DNA of 64,000 bases, taken from positions 372,001 through 436,000 of the forward strand of contig JAGGNK010013670.1 in the NCBI GenBank assembly GCA_017590115.1, in the 5' to 3' direction. A program made the translations under genes and the position numbers. Source of the stretch: Montifringilla adamsi. Lineage: Eukaryota; Chordata; Aves; Passeriformes; Passeridae. Under the pieces are notes generated by a model. It was not told the origin of the DNA. It was given only the letters and a program-made list of their open reading frames with translations, and ran no database searches. How positions within the stretch are numbered: the stretch's first letter is position 1; the number at the start of each line of letters is the position of its first letter. Below, piece after piece: positions 22,661 through 36,124 of the stretch.

Positions 22661-23964
22661 CTGGGCTGTTTGGGGACCAGAGGTGCAATGCCCTTTACCA
22701 AAACAAGTCCTAGGGCTCTGTTTTGGCACGCTGGTTCTTCTGCAACTGCCCATGCAGAAGGACCGTTCCCTTGAAGGGGAAAAGCTCCTTCCAGGCCAGC
22801 ACCAGCATCAGCCTGGGTGACATGCAGCTGGCCAGGAGGGGGGAAGGACAAGTGCCACCTGGGATGCAGCGGGAGGTCTGGGAGAGCTGGGGATGCAGAG
22901 ATACCATCAGATTCTCAAATCCCTCCTTGGACTTCAGCTGTGGTCTCACTTTGCTTTGTGCCCTCAAGAAATGTGTCCTCAGCACCCCCAGCCACCTTCA
23001 GTACCAAGCTGAGACTCTACTCTGCCCCTCCCAACCCTCTGCATCTCTCCCTTCCCATGATGGAGTAGACCAGGGAGGTGAAAGATCTCAGTCCAGAGGA
23101 GAGTTGGGACCCCCCACCAGACTACAGAACCCCAACTCTGTGGGCAGACCCGTGGGTTTGGAGGTGTATTCACCATGACACAGTTCAGGGCTCTTTGCTG
23201 ACAGCCCTGAGCTCACAAGGGGTGGATGTTCCACTTCCAGGTGCCCTTTGCAGGCCTCTGTCAGGAACCCACCAGTCTCTCCCCTTCACAAGGCAGAGCC
23301 TCTTCCTTCCACTGCAGTTCCTGAGGGGAAAGCACCCAGAGGACACATCATGCATCGGAGCTCCCTGTTTCCTCATAGATCCCCTGAGCAGGGAACACAT
23401 CCCAGTTCCTTGCCCACCTGCCTCCATCCCGGTGCACCAAGGACCCCTTGGGATGGGCACATGGCAGCTGGGTCCTGTTCCTGCCATGCTTTGAGAGCTC
23501 TTGTAGCTTGCCCCCTCCCCACTCCCCCCCCAAAAACTTGCCTCCCTCCTGCTGCTGCTCAGATCTGGCCCTGGGTGCCTCCTCTCCCCACATCAGACAG
23601 AGGGGCCTCGGCCCTGTGCCCCGACATGGAGGTGACAGGCAGGATGGGGCACCCATTCCTGGCATGCCCCAGACTTTGCCATCCTCACTACAGCAGCATT
23701 TCACTCCAGGTACCAGGACAACTCAGGTCATCTTCCCCATCACCTCCGCCTGCCAAGGTCTCCTCAGCCAGTTTCCAAGGAAAACAGTCTTAAGTGGGGA
23801 TCTGTTTGGAGCTTTTCCCCCACCCCTACCACCTGTCCCCAAGGGTTTCCACATCCCTGAGGTAACCAGTTCCCCCAGGCACACAGGGTGGCCAAAAGGC
23901 TCCTGGGAAAGTCCAAGTCCACACTGTGAGCCAGTGAAGCAGGTGAAAGTGGATTTAGAGTGAA

Positions 23965-24097
23965 GCCTAAACCTGAGCATCCTGCAGAGGCATGCCTGGG
24001 CTGCTGCGACAGTCACACCTCTTGTGCCACAGGCCTGTTGGGAATTCCCAAGGTCCATCTTCTGCCCAGACTGCAACCCAGCAAGCCTGAAGAATTC
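23965..24097 (+). repeat. Direct repeat copy A (about 133 bp)
   Basis: This block, from 'gcctaaacctgagcatcctg' to 'gcaagcctgaagaat', recurs at 26,184-26,316 in the same orientation with only a few differences. Copy A runs straight into a CR1 element on its right. Confidence 0.85.
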
Positions 24098-24472
24098 TCA
24101 GAGAGTAGGAGCACCTCTCTATGAGGAAAGGCTGAGAGAATTGGAATTGTTCAGCATGGAAAAAGAAGCTTCAGGGTGACCTAACTATGGCCTTCCAATA
24201 CCTGAAGGGAAATTACAGGAAAGATGAAGAGAGACAATTTACAAAGGCCTGGGTTAGATGGGATGTTGGGAAGGAATTCTACCCTGCAAGGGTGAGGAAG
24301 CACAGGGTGCCCAGAGAAGCTGTGGCTGCCCCTGGAAGTGTCTGAGGCCAGGCTGGACGGGGCTTGGAGCAGCCTGGGACAGTGGAAGGTGTCCCTGCCC
24401 ATGGCAAGGTAAGGAACAAGACGGTCTTTAAAGTTCCTTCCAGCCCAAACCATTCCATGATTCCACGATGCT
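24098..24472 (+). mobile_element. CR1-type LINE 3' fragment (long)
   Basis: Contiguous CR1 3' region: 'aggaaaggctgagagaattg', 'gttcagcatggaaaaagaag', 'gacctaactatggccttcca', 'cagagaagctgtggctgccc', 'cttggagcagcctgggacag', 'ccaaaccattccatgattcc'. The longest single CR1 piece in the window; no intact ORF. Confidence 0.92.
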
Positions 24473-24589
24473 GTTGCCAGCGCCGGCAACACCTCAATGT
24501 ACCAGGACAGAGCAGCCCTGGGGGCAGAATGGGGGGATCTCCCTGCCTCGGCCCCTGGGCAGGGCCCAATGTGCTCTCGTACACGTTCC

Positions 24590-25300
24590 CCCTCACCTGA
24601 AGCCCGGGTGGCCCAAGTGCGGCCGGGGGCCGCCCTGGCCCGGCTGGGGCAGGTCCCTGTCCCCGGGCAGCGCCGGAGGGGCCCCGCGCAGGTGGGGACG
24701 GGCATTTCCCGGCAGCTGCCTCTGCAGACGCACCGAGGGCTCTGCGGTTTGGAAAGTCGCTTTTCTCGTCCGCAGGGAGAGCCGGGGTATCGGTTCTCAA
24801 AACCCGCACGAAAATCCACCGGCTCGTGTTTCCTGTCCCGCTGCCGAGGCTGCCCTGGCCCTGCCGCCTAGATCTGCCGCGCTGTTCGGGTGCCAAACCT
24901 GCAGCATTTTGGGGCCTAGCTGAAACATTTGAGCGTCATTTGGTGCAGGGGGAGGAGCCGTCCTGACTCGTATCTCAGCTCCCAGCCCCCTGACGCTTTT
25001 CTCTCCCGATTCCCACTCTGGCTGCTGCCGCACATTTTTCCTCCAGTTTCTTCAACGTGAGAGCTCCCTGCCCTACTTTTTGCAGTGAATAAAGCTTCGC
25101 ATCGTTTGCTTTTTTTCTCGTACATACCCCAGACAGCTCCGGGGCTGGAGTCGCACTGAAGGGCTGCTTTTGGGAGCCTTGCGGGAGCAGAGGATCACCG
25201 GGGCTGCGCGGTGTGAGGGAGCTCGCAGGGAATGGGCTCAGGGGCCAGCCTGGTGAGAGGCACCGCGTTCTAGGAAGCACTACAGGCACAGGAGGTGCAG
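24590..25300. other. CpG-rich block with AATAAA in its right part
   Basis: GC-rich with CpG to about 24,890, then a mixed segment holding 'gtgaataaagcttcgcatcg' at 25,085-25,104 followed by T-rich DNA and renewed CpG. It could be a promoter island or an old solo long terminal repeat; I could not find clean terminal inverted ends or a target duplication, so it is left unclassified. Confidence 0.3.
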
Positions 25301-26183
25301 CTTTCGAGGGCCACCACCTTCATTTTCCTCACTGGGGTGGATCCTTTGCATCTGCACTGCAGCTCCGGTCAGTCTTAGCTCTGCACATCCTGGAGCACTT
25401 GGGTTTCTAGCAAGGGATGAGGTCTCTGCAGGGTTTCCAGACCCCTTCAGTTTCCCCAAGAGGCACAGTGGCAGGGCACACTGCTCCTTAGGGACAATTT
25501 CCTAAGCAAAGTTCCCAGCCCTGAGCGGTGACTGCAACTTCCCAGGAAGGGAGATGAGAACCACGGAGCTTCAGCCCCACAGCAACCCCAGCCAAACAAG
25601 CCCATCCTGCTCAGGGTCCTGTGCAGAGCCCTCTTGTCACCTCCTTTGCATCATGGGCCAGGGGACAAGGGTCCTGATGTGGCTCCAGCCTTGAATCAGC
25701 TCCAGCATGGCCATTCCCTGCAGAGAGGGGAAGGCAGCTGGATTGAAAGGTGCTATGAAACAACGCAGAAAATGCCGTGAAACAGCAGAAAATGAAGCTT
25801 GTGCCTCAGTCGGTCTCCAGCAGTTCCCCAGCCCCAGCACAAGACCGTGCTGCCACCCCGTGGCACTGCCAGCGTGAGGCTCCCCGGGCTGGGAACGGCA
25901 GGGGGGTGGATCTGCCATCCAACATCCTCCCAGCCTGGCTGGAGCCAAACCCTTGCCCCCCAAAACCATATCCCGCCAGCTGGAGAAAGAGCCACCAGCC
26001 TCATCCTCCTTGTCCCCATCCAGGCTGAACGTGTCAGGCTGCCCAGACAGCCCATGGCTGCAGCTTTCCCAGACCATTCCACAGGGGATAAATGCATCTG
26101 GGGTGATCCCAGGTTATCCTGTGTCACTCATGGCACAGCTGGGCCAAAATTGCCCTCCGGGGCCCAGAGGTGCATGCCCAGAA

Positions 26184-26316
26184 TGCCTAAACCCGAGCAT
26201 CCTGCAGAGGCAGGCCCTGGGTTGCTGCAACAGTTACATCTCTCGTCCCACAGGCCTGTTGGGAATTCCCAAGGTCCATCTTCTGCCCAGACTGCAACCC
26301 AGCAAGCCTGAAGAAT
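26184..26316 (+). repeat. Direct repeat copy B (about 133 bp)
   Basis: Second copy of the block at 23,965-24,097, 2.2 kb away. Most of its right half, including 'ggcctgttgggaattcccaa', is identical to copy A. Confidence 0.85.
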
Positions 26317-26924
26317 GATTCACCAGTCAGCTCAAGGGCTTTGATTTCACCAGGGATGTGTGAAAGCCATGGTCAACTCCCCCTTTTGATTGCAGAACCG
26401 AACCTGCTGCTTTCTGTAGCCAAGAGGAGAGCCCAACCCCCAGACCAGGGCCGATGTGCTCTCAGTTCTTTCCACAAAAGGTGACCTGCACCTGGAGACG
26501 TTTGCTGGAGCTCAGAGCCCAGCAAGGACTTGACTTGGCCCTGGTCTGCACTGAGTAAATACTCATTACTTACCATCACATCTGCAAGGGCCCATGCAAA
26601 AGGTGTCTTAAGGCACCTTCCCCTCCAGCCTCCCTGTGCTCCAGGCTTCTCCCATCACATTTCTGCTGCAGATCTCCACAGGAGGCCTTGTCTGACCTGG
26701 GGCAGCTGGGACTCATTTCTCATGGCCAACTCTACAAACCAGAGCAATGCAGAGAGGGCATCTACTCTGCACTCCTGGCAGTGTGACTCTTCTGCCAGTC
26801 CTGAATTCCCTGTGCTGCAGCTGCTCTCATCCCAGACCAAGTGCAATTTGCAGGCTCTACTTCCATTACTTGTCTCCAGAAAACAAGACTTGAGCTTTCC
26901 AGCTCCAGGATTATTTCAGGGAGG

Positions 26925-26946
26925 AAAAAAAAAAAAAAAAAAAAAA
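26925..26946. repeat. A22 homopolymer
   Basis: Twenty-two A residues in non-coding DNA about 650 bases beyond the SUPT4H1 3' end. Confidence 0.9.
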
Positions 26947-27579
26947 GGTTATTTCACAGAGCTACTGATGGAGGACTTGGCCCTTCTTGATCGATGGGTG
27001 CTGCTGAACTGAAACAAAGTAATTCAAGAAGGCCAAATCCCTCAGGAGTTCAAGTGTTGCAGACACTTGAGAGCTGACACTCGTAAGTCAGATCTGCAGA
27101 ACACGAGGCTGGGTGAGCATTTCCACCCCTGCTTGTCCACCCCACCCGTGTGCAAGGCCTGGTGCTGCCTCCCAGCCACACCGGCAATGGGCTCGTCCTG
27201 CTCTGCCTGCCCTGGAGCCCAGAAAGAGGCAGTTTCCATGGTCCTGGAAGCTCCATCCTGCTACTGCATCCCTTGTACAGGACCTGCAGGCCCAGGGCTC
27301 TGTGACCTCCATGTAACCAACTCCACAGGAAGCCTGGCCATCACCGTATCTGCTCCATCCAGCTGGCAGCTGCAGGTTTCCCCCATGGAAGGACACCTCA
27401 CACAGCCAGGGCAGGACCTCGCCCTCAAGGCAGGAATGTGGCCCATGTGACAATCGCAGGCTCCGCAGCAGCGTGGCACAGGCAGGGGGGTGAGTGTGAG
27501 CCCCTCCATCTCACCACCCTGCAGCGGTGAAACCAGTGACAGAGCGACAGCTGGACCCAGCCCTGACCAGGCAGTGGGC

Positions 27580-27585
27580 TTTATT
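27580..27585 (-). terminator. SUPT4H1: SUPT4H1 poly(A) signal
   Basis: TTTATT on the plus strand is AATAAA on the minus strand, about 295 bases after the SUPT4H1 stop codon. It is the first canonical signal downstream of the stop that I found, making a 3' UTR of roughly 300-320 bases. Confidence 0.7.
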
Positions 27586-27878
27586 GAACTATTTACATAG
27601 CTATTTCCCAAATCCCCTCTTTCCCACACCAACTGTAAAAAAGCTTGAGCATCATGATCAAACACCCTTTCCAAGCTCTACACACACCCTCCCCACTGTC
27701 AAGACTCAGATAAATGTCTGTGGTGTGGTTCAGTCCAGAGGTGCTGAGCGAGGGGAGCTGAGCCAGCACATTCTGAATCCAGCCCTACTTCCCTACAGGA
27801 TAAAGCTCAGAGGTTTTGGAGCGGTGCCCACTGCATTTTCCATGCAGCACTGGGATCTCCAGGCAGCGCAAGGGCCCT

Positions 27879-30024
<2,146 letters not shown>

Positions 30025-30368
30025 CGCTGCCTCGCTCCCATTCTGCGGCTGCGCAGCGGCTCCGGACCCGCCCCGGGAACGGGAACGGGAACGGGAACGG
30101 CTCCGAACTCGCCCCGGCCCTGGACCCGCCCCGGCCCGAGTGGGCGCGGCGGGCGGAGTTTCTGTCACGGCCCGGGCCCGGGTCCCTCCCCGCGGGCTCC
30201 TCCGCCAGCGCAGCCCAATGCACAAAGAACAACCGCAGGCAGCAGACCGGTACATGGATAAATATATTAGTAAATAAATATATTTCTGAGCACATCAGCA
30301 CATATTCACACATCTTTGTGTTTATCGGACATAAATACACAGTTTTGCATATATATAAAACGTATTCT

Positions 30369-30410
30369 TTTTTTTTTTTTTCCTGTGTGTGTTTTTTTTT
30401 TTTTTTCCTG
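30369..30410. repeat. Two T-rich tracts
   Basis: Two runs of about a dozen T residues separated by 'cctgtgtgtg', just left of the A11C array. Confidence 0.8.
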
Positions 30411-30455
30411 GGTCATAATTTATTCCCAAACCCCGAGAGCCAGGATAGACTCAGC

Positions 30456-30565
30456 AAAAAAAAAAAACAAAAAAAAAAACAAAAAAAAAAACAAAAAAAA
30501 AAACAAAAAAAAAAACAAAAAAAAAAACAAAAAAAAAAACAAAAAAAAAAAAAAAAAACAAAAAA
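30456..30565. repeat. (A11C)n tandem array
   Basis: A period-12 array: single C residues at 30,468, 30,480, 30,492, 30,504, 30,516, 30,528 and 30,540, each separated by eleven A, followed by a longer pure A run. It encodes only Lys/Asn/Gln-rich spurious ORFs. Confidence 0.95.
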
Positions 30566-33559
30566 CCACAAACGAAACAAAAAGCAAGAACAAAATGAAC
30601 TAATATTCACATTTCCAAAGGATATGAAGAATTTTTGCAGGAGGGAATATCCAGCCAGCCTGACCATATGCCCAGTTCAGGAGGTGGGAGCTCCTGGGAA
30701 GGGGGGACACAGCAAAAGGACTGGGCCTTCAGTTTGGATAGAGGGAGCTTGGGATGCTCTGGCTTCCATCAGTTTTTGGCTGTGACTTGGGATGCAAAGA
30801 AGGAAAATGAGCTCTGCATCACTGCAGGAATGCTGGAGAAATTCCACGGTGGAGCCCACAATCACCGAGCACTCAAAAGCATCACCCAGAAGCAAGAGGT
30901 GAAGAACTGTGAGGAACCATTCCCTATTTTCTCAGATACTGCTTCTTCCCTTCCAGGCAGCCAAGGATAGTCATCCATCTACTGAAGAGGAACTTTCACA
31001 CTCAAGTTCCCAGACAGTTCCTCCCTGTCCTCCCCCTGAGCCCCCACTGAGGCAGACCTGCACTCCAGCATCTCCTACGTGAACAGGAGCAGCAGCATAA
31101 GGTCGGGGAAGGGAGACATCTGGAAGCAGGAGCTGCCCTGGCAGCCTGGTACTAGTGCAGTGGGGAGTGGAGAGGGTGCAGCTTTCCCAAAGAAGCTTGT
31201 GGCTCACAAATTCAGCAATTTCCTCTTCTGTTAGGGGTAAGGAGAGAAAAACAGGACTTTAGAGCTGCACTTGTTCTTTTGAGCAGTGAAATGCATCCCT
31301 GCAGGCTCTCTGCCTTCCTGACTCCTAAAAAAAGCAGCGGGAGCACCCTGACTTCATGACCCTCCCCCTCTACTAAGCCTTCAAGCCCTCCAGGATGGTC
31401 AAGGACACAGGGAGCTGGTTCACACAAGCCACACACCGGCAGCACAAGAAGCCGAATGAGGTGAATCCAGAGCCACTCCTGGATTTTTCCTCTAGTTTAT
31501 GACCGACTTCCCTGCACAGGAGAAAACTTTCAGAGCTTGTGTCTTCTGCTTGTGCTGTAGGACAAACAAGAACCTGGAAAGGTCTGTATGTAATTCTGCT
31601 GGGTTCTTTGACGAAAGAAGCTCAGCTCTTCCCTAGACTGAAAGGTCCCACAGGGGCTTGGTCACAAGGAGACAAGGAATGAGGACTACAAGAGAATAAT
31701 GCTGGGTTTAAAACAGTGCTATTGGCTGATCACTTGACTGTCAGGGACTGATTAGCAGCTGGGACAAAGATGCCTTTTTCAAGGATTAAGGACAGCAAAC
31801 CCCATACAAAGCTTTCCCACCAACAAAAGAAGGCAGAGGATTATCCTGAACTGGGACTGCATCACCAGAGTGGCTCTCTTGAGAAGCTGCTGCTTCAAAG
31901 GAAGACATGGGAAGGTTTACTGTGCAGATGGGAAAGTCTGTCCCTACATCAAGTTGCAAATTGTTAAGCGTTATCTTTAGCTCCAGTGTTGTATCCTCAC
32001 CAATGCTTCCTTGTGCTTGGAAGCACTTGGTGCCACAGAAACGTGCATTTCACATGGGAATCTGGCTGATTCTTTGGCCTGACTGCTCATTTAGGGCAAT
32101 GAATCTGATGGGAATTCTCTGCTGTGTGAAAGCTGCATGGGTTCTGTATGTTTTGAATTTGGCAGGTTTTATTTTGCTTGAATGTCTGCAAATTATGAGA
32201 TGTAGGAATTAAGAACTAGTGACATTCAGAAAAACCCAAAATATTCATAAATGGGGGAGTGGGGGAACATAATAAACTAGAGCCTGATGATTTCTCAAGT
32301 TTTCTCCCTGAATCATCAAAATGTTGGAAAAGACAGAAAAATCATTTTGAAGGATTTCAGGAGTCTCAGAATATGAAGTTAAGGCTGGGTGATGGACAGG
32401 GCTCTGCTCTGCGTTTATTATGGAAGATTTTGCTGGGAATTTTTGCTGTGTCTTGGAGCAATGAGAGGAAGGAGAGAAGCAGGAGCCACATGAACTCCAG
32501 GATTTTGTATGACTCCTGTGATGGGGACATCTAAGATATGTTTGAAATATGCTCTTAAAAGGGCTGGCCATGACAGCTATTTGAGGGTAGGTGGAGGAGT
32601 TAGGGGGTGAGTGAGAGACTTTGTTCACATTGCCAGATGAGAGGGTGGATTCTTTGCAATGGAAAGAGTCTGACCCAGCTCCTTCCCAGAAATGCTGACG
32701 TCCCTGTGTCTTCCCCTCTCCCGCTGCTGGCAAACAGTCAGTGGCTGAGACGGCGTCAGCTGAGGGACACTGAGGTGACCAAAAGTGATGAGAGCTCTTG
32801 GTTTCCACTGAAGTCAGAAGCAGCACCTTGCAGGGCAGGCCTGTGAGCGGTGAGATGGAGAATAGCTTGTTCCTGTGTCTGAAATAAGCATGGAAAAGTT
32901 AATTGAAGAAATCTGGCTTTTGACCTAAGTGAGGAAATGAAGTCAGGAGCTACCAGGCCACAGAAAGTAATTTCTGCAGCTTTTGGTCTCGAAGGCTTGT
33001 TTATTTTTGCAGTGTTTAGCAAAACCTTCTGTGGCATGAACACGCCAAAATAGCAGCTTGCACTCACTCGGTGAGCTCTCCCTGGGAGCCCTGCCCAGCT
33101 CGGAGCGGTGCCATGGGATGACGAGGGGCTGCCTGTGCCTCCAGAGGAGACGGGCCTGGACAGCAGGGCTCTGTCTGTGTGACCGTCGGGCCGTGGGGAC
33201 GTGTCAGGAGACCACGAGTGGCCCGTTGCTCTTGCCAGTCTGTGTCCCAGCAAGGCAGGGCTGGGCAGAGCCAGATGTGAGCAGCTCCATCAACATCTGT
33301 GTCCACTCCAAGTCCCACCGAGCAAAGAGGCCAGTGTTTTATTAAACTGAGTGTTCATGGACATCCTGGACCTCCTCTTCAAATCCTGCATTCAAAGAAA
33401 AGGACAAAGAAAAGTGTCAGCTACACCTGGCTGAACATTCCCAGCCTCTGCAGCAGCTGGGGCCTTGACCCTGCAATCCAGAGAACAAATGCTGCAGGAA
33501 AAACCACTAAGTGAAAGCTACTAAAAAAGCCACTAAGCCACTAAAACAGGCTCCCCAGG

Positions 33560-33716
33560 GAACGGTCCCAGCCCCGAGGCTGTCAGAGCTCCAGGAGCGT
33601 TTGAACAAGGCTCCCAGAGATGCACAGGCTGGGATTGTTGTAGTGTCCTGGGCAAGGCCAGGGACTGGATGATCCTTGTGGGTCCCTTCCAATTCAGAAT
33701 ATTGCATGATTCTAGG
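33560..33716 (+). mobile_element. CR1 3' fragment
   Basis: 'aggctccccagggaacggtc', 'ccagccccgaggctgtcaga', 'ggatgatccttgtgggtccc' and a terminal 'gcatgattcta' give the CR1 3' end in plus orientation. Confidence 0.88.
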
Positions 33717-36077
33717 AAGTTTCAGTTTTTCAGAGGGAATTTTCTGGCCACCTCCCAGCCAATTTATTCCTCTAAGGTGAAGTACAATAAAATCTTAAGA
33801 TAAGACATCAAGCTACTCCTTATATATTTCAGAGGAGGCAGGCTAAGAGACCCTAGGATTCACATCACTGCTAGGTGTTTGCTTTTGAGGCTTTTTTATG
33901 TTTGCTCTTTGTGGAAACCTGTACAGCTCATTCAAAAATTATTAGGAACAGAAAACACCACCAATTCATATCTCACAGAGCCGGGGGCAACAGAAACTCC
34001 AGGCAGTAAGAGCAGAGAGCAGTGATGCAAGACAGGAATGACATATGTTCCACAGTGTTCGAGAGGTTGCACAAATTGCTTCTGAGCCCAGCTCAGGTCC
34101 AGGCTCTTGCCGGCCCCTTCTGCCTGGAGAATTATTGATAGGCAGGTGCTGAGTAGTTTACTTGGAACCATCCAACAAAAGGGCTGCCTAAAAAGGTGCA
34201 CCCAAGCCACTGCTCCAGACAGCCCCTTTCTCTCTACGTCACTGCCTGTTGTCACACACACCACAGTCCCTTCCCAGATGTCTCTCAAGCCTGCCCAGAA
34301 CTCTTACACAAGGTCAGCATAGCCCAGCAAAAGCATACAGGCATTATTCTTCCTATCTCCCTTTTCCTGAATGTTTCTGAGATCAAAGGAAAGAAATGCC
34401 CTCTTAAAGATTCACTGAGGGCAATTTAAAACAGCTTTTCAAAACAGTCACAACAAATTCTTGTCGGTTATACATCACCTATGTATCTGCTCCAGCTGTA
34501 GGAGCAGAGCCTTGAAAATTAAACATGTGTGAAGAAAACAAACAAATGAGATTCTGCTTGGAAAAGTGTACCTAACCATGTAGGAAAATGAATGCACATG
34601 GTGTTATACATGTACACATGTGTGCAAGCATGGCCATAGTACCTGAAGATGGAGTTTAAGCATCTCTTGCATTTCAGACTTGAGTCACAAGTATGTGGAC
34701 TAAACCATTTCCAACTGCTTCCCCTGTCACCAGCTTATGTGCAACCCAAAAAGAGACTGTCCAGCTTCAAGCCCTCTGTGTTCACATGCCTTCAGTCTCA
34801 AACAGCATTACTACAATATTTTCTGAAAGCTGTGCCTGCATAAGTTGTGCTAAGAAAAGATCATGAACTGGGAGAGGTGAGAGAACCTTGGCTGGTGGAT
34901 TGGCCATGGCACAGCAACGACCTGGAGCACACCTTTATGACACCACAGAAATCGTGTTCTTTGGGTGTTAGGTTTTAAGAGTGGTCTTTTTTTGCCCGCT
35001 AATCCCTTTCCCCCTCCCTAGTAAGGTTAAAAGATGTGGCAGGAAAAGGGACTCAGGATGAGCAGGAGGGAAGAGAGGGGGAGGATGTCGAGTGCACTGC
35101 AAGAGGTGAGCTTTCTCAGGGAGAGAAGTCAAGAGATTTCATCAGCCTGTGCTGGAGTAATGTGGCTGTTCTGGGATGCTTCCTGGGTGTGCCAGGGCAG
35201 TTCAGGAAGCCATCCAGCTGGAATTCACTCCCAGCTGTCTGTCTTCCCCTAAGAGGATCCATCAGCATTGCTCCAGGATTGATTCTCCAGGACACAACTC
35301 CCAGGTGTGGTCTCTCCAGGCAACAGAAGAATCAGGGATGCACCTTTATGCAAAGCCCACCAAGAATGGCTGATGGAGATGCTCAAGGAAGAGGCATAAA
35401 CTCCAAGATCATGCAAGGCTCTTTGGCATCATCCACAGCGTTATTCCCTTGATGCCAGAGCATGGCACTGCCTGCACTAGTGGAATTTCTCCAGGGGCTG
35501 TGCACCAAGATTCAGCCTCACCTGGCAGCTGGGTGAGGTTAGCACACACCTGGAGGGTGCTGCATCCCACAGGAGAACCAGCAGCTTCTGGAAGCCCTGG
35601 TTCAGGAACTTCCTGAGCCAGAGGGTGGATTTGCATCTCTGCATTTGCTACCTCTTGATCTGGGCTCTCAAAACCATTTTACTTCTGGCATCTACATCCC
35701 GGGGGCTACCAGCACCAGTTTTGCTACACACCATGTGTTGCCTTTTGGGTGTTTTAAAGCTTCTGGTTCCCATTTGATGCCATCAGTTACTTTGTTCTAA
35801 GTACTCTCTTGTCTGCCTTCTCTTCTTCTCTCCTTACTTCATAACCTCTCTTCCAAATTCTCTGCTAATCACTTTTTTCCCACATGAAATTCTCACTATT
35901 CTTTCTATTTTCTCAGAAAAAACATTGCTGGGATTGTACCAGATCCTTCCAAGGGGGCAGAAATTATTTCCCTTTCTTTCTCCACCCTTTTTGATGATCA
36001 GGAGCTGTGAGATCACCACAGGCTTACACAGCTGCATAAAGGCACTTTCTGCTTGTTCCACATAGTTCCCATCCAGC

Positions 36078-36124
36078 TAATGATAACAATAATAATAACA
36101 ACACTAATGATAACAATAACATTG
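36078..36124. repeat. AAT/AAC-rich simple tract
   Basis: Imperfect repeats of aataataac and taacaataa; low-complexity DNA. Confidence 0.7.

Noticed and set aside
30316..30785. Lysine/asparagine-rich plus-strand frames
   Set aside because: Translation of the A11C array and T-runs; not a protein.
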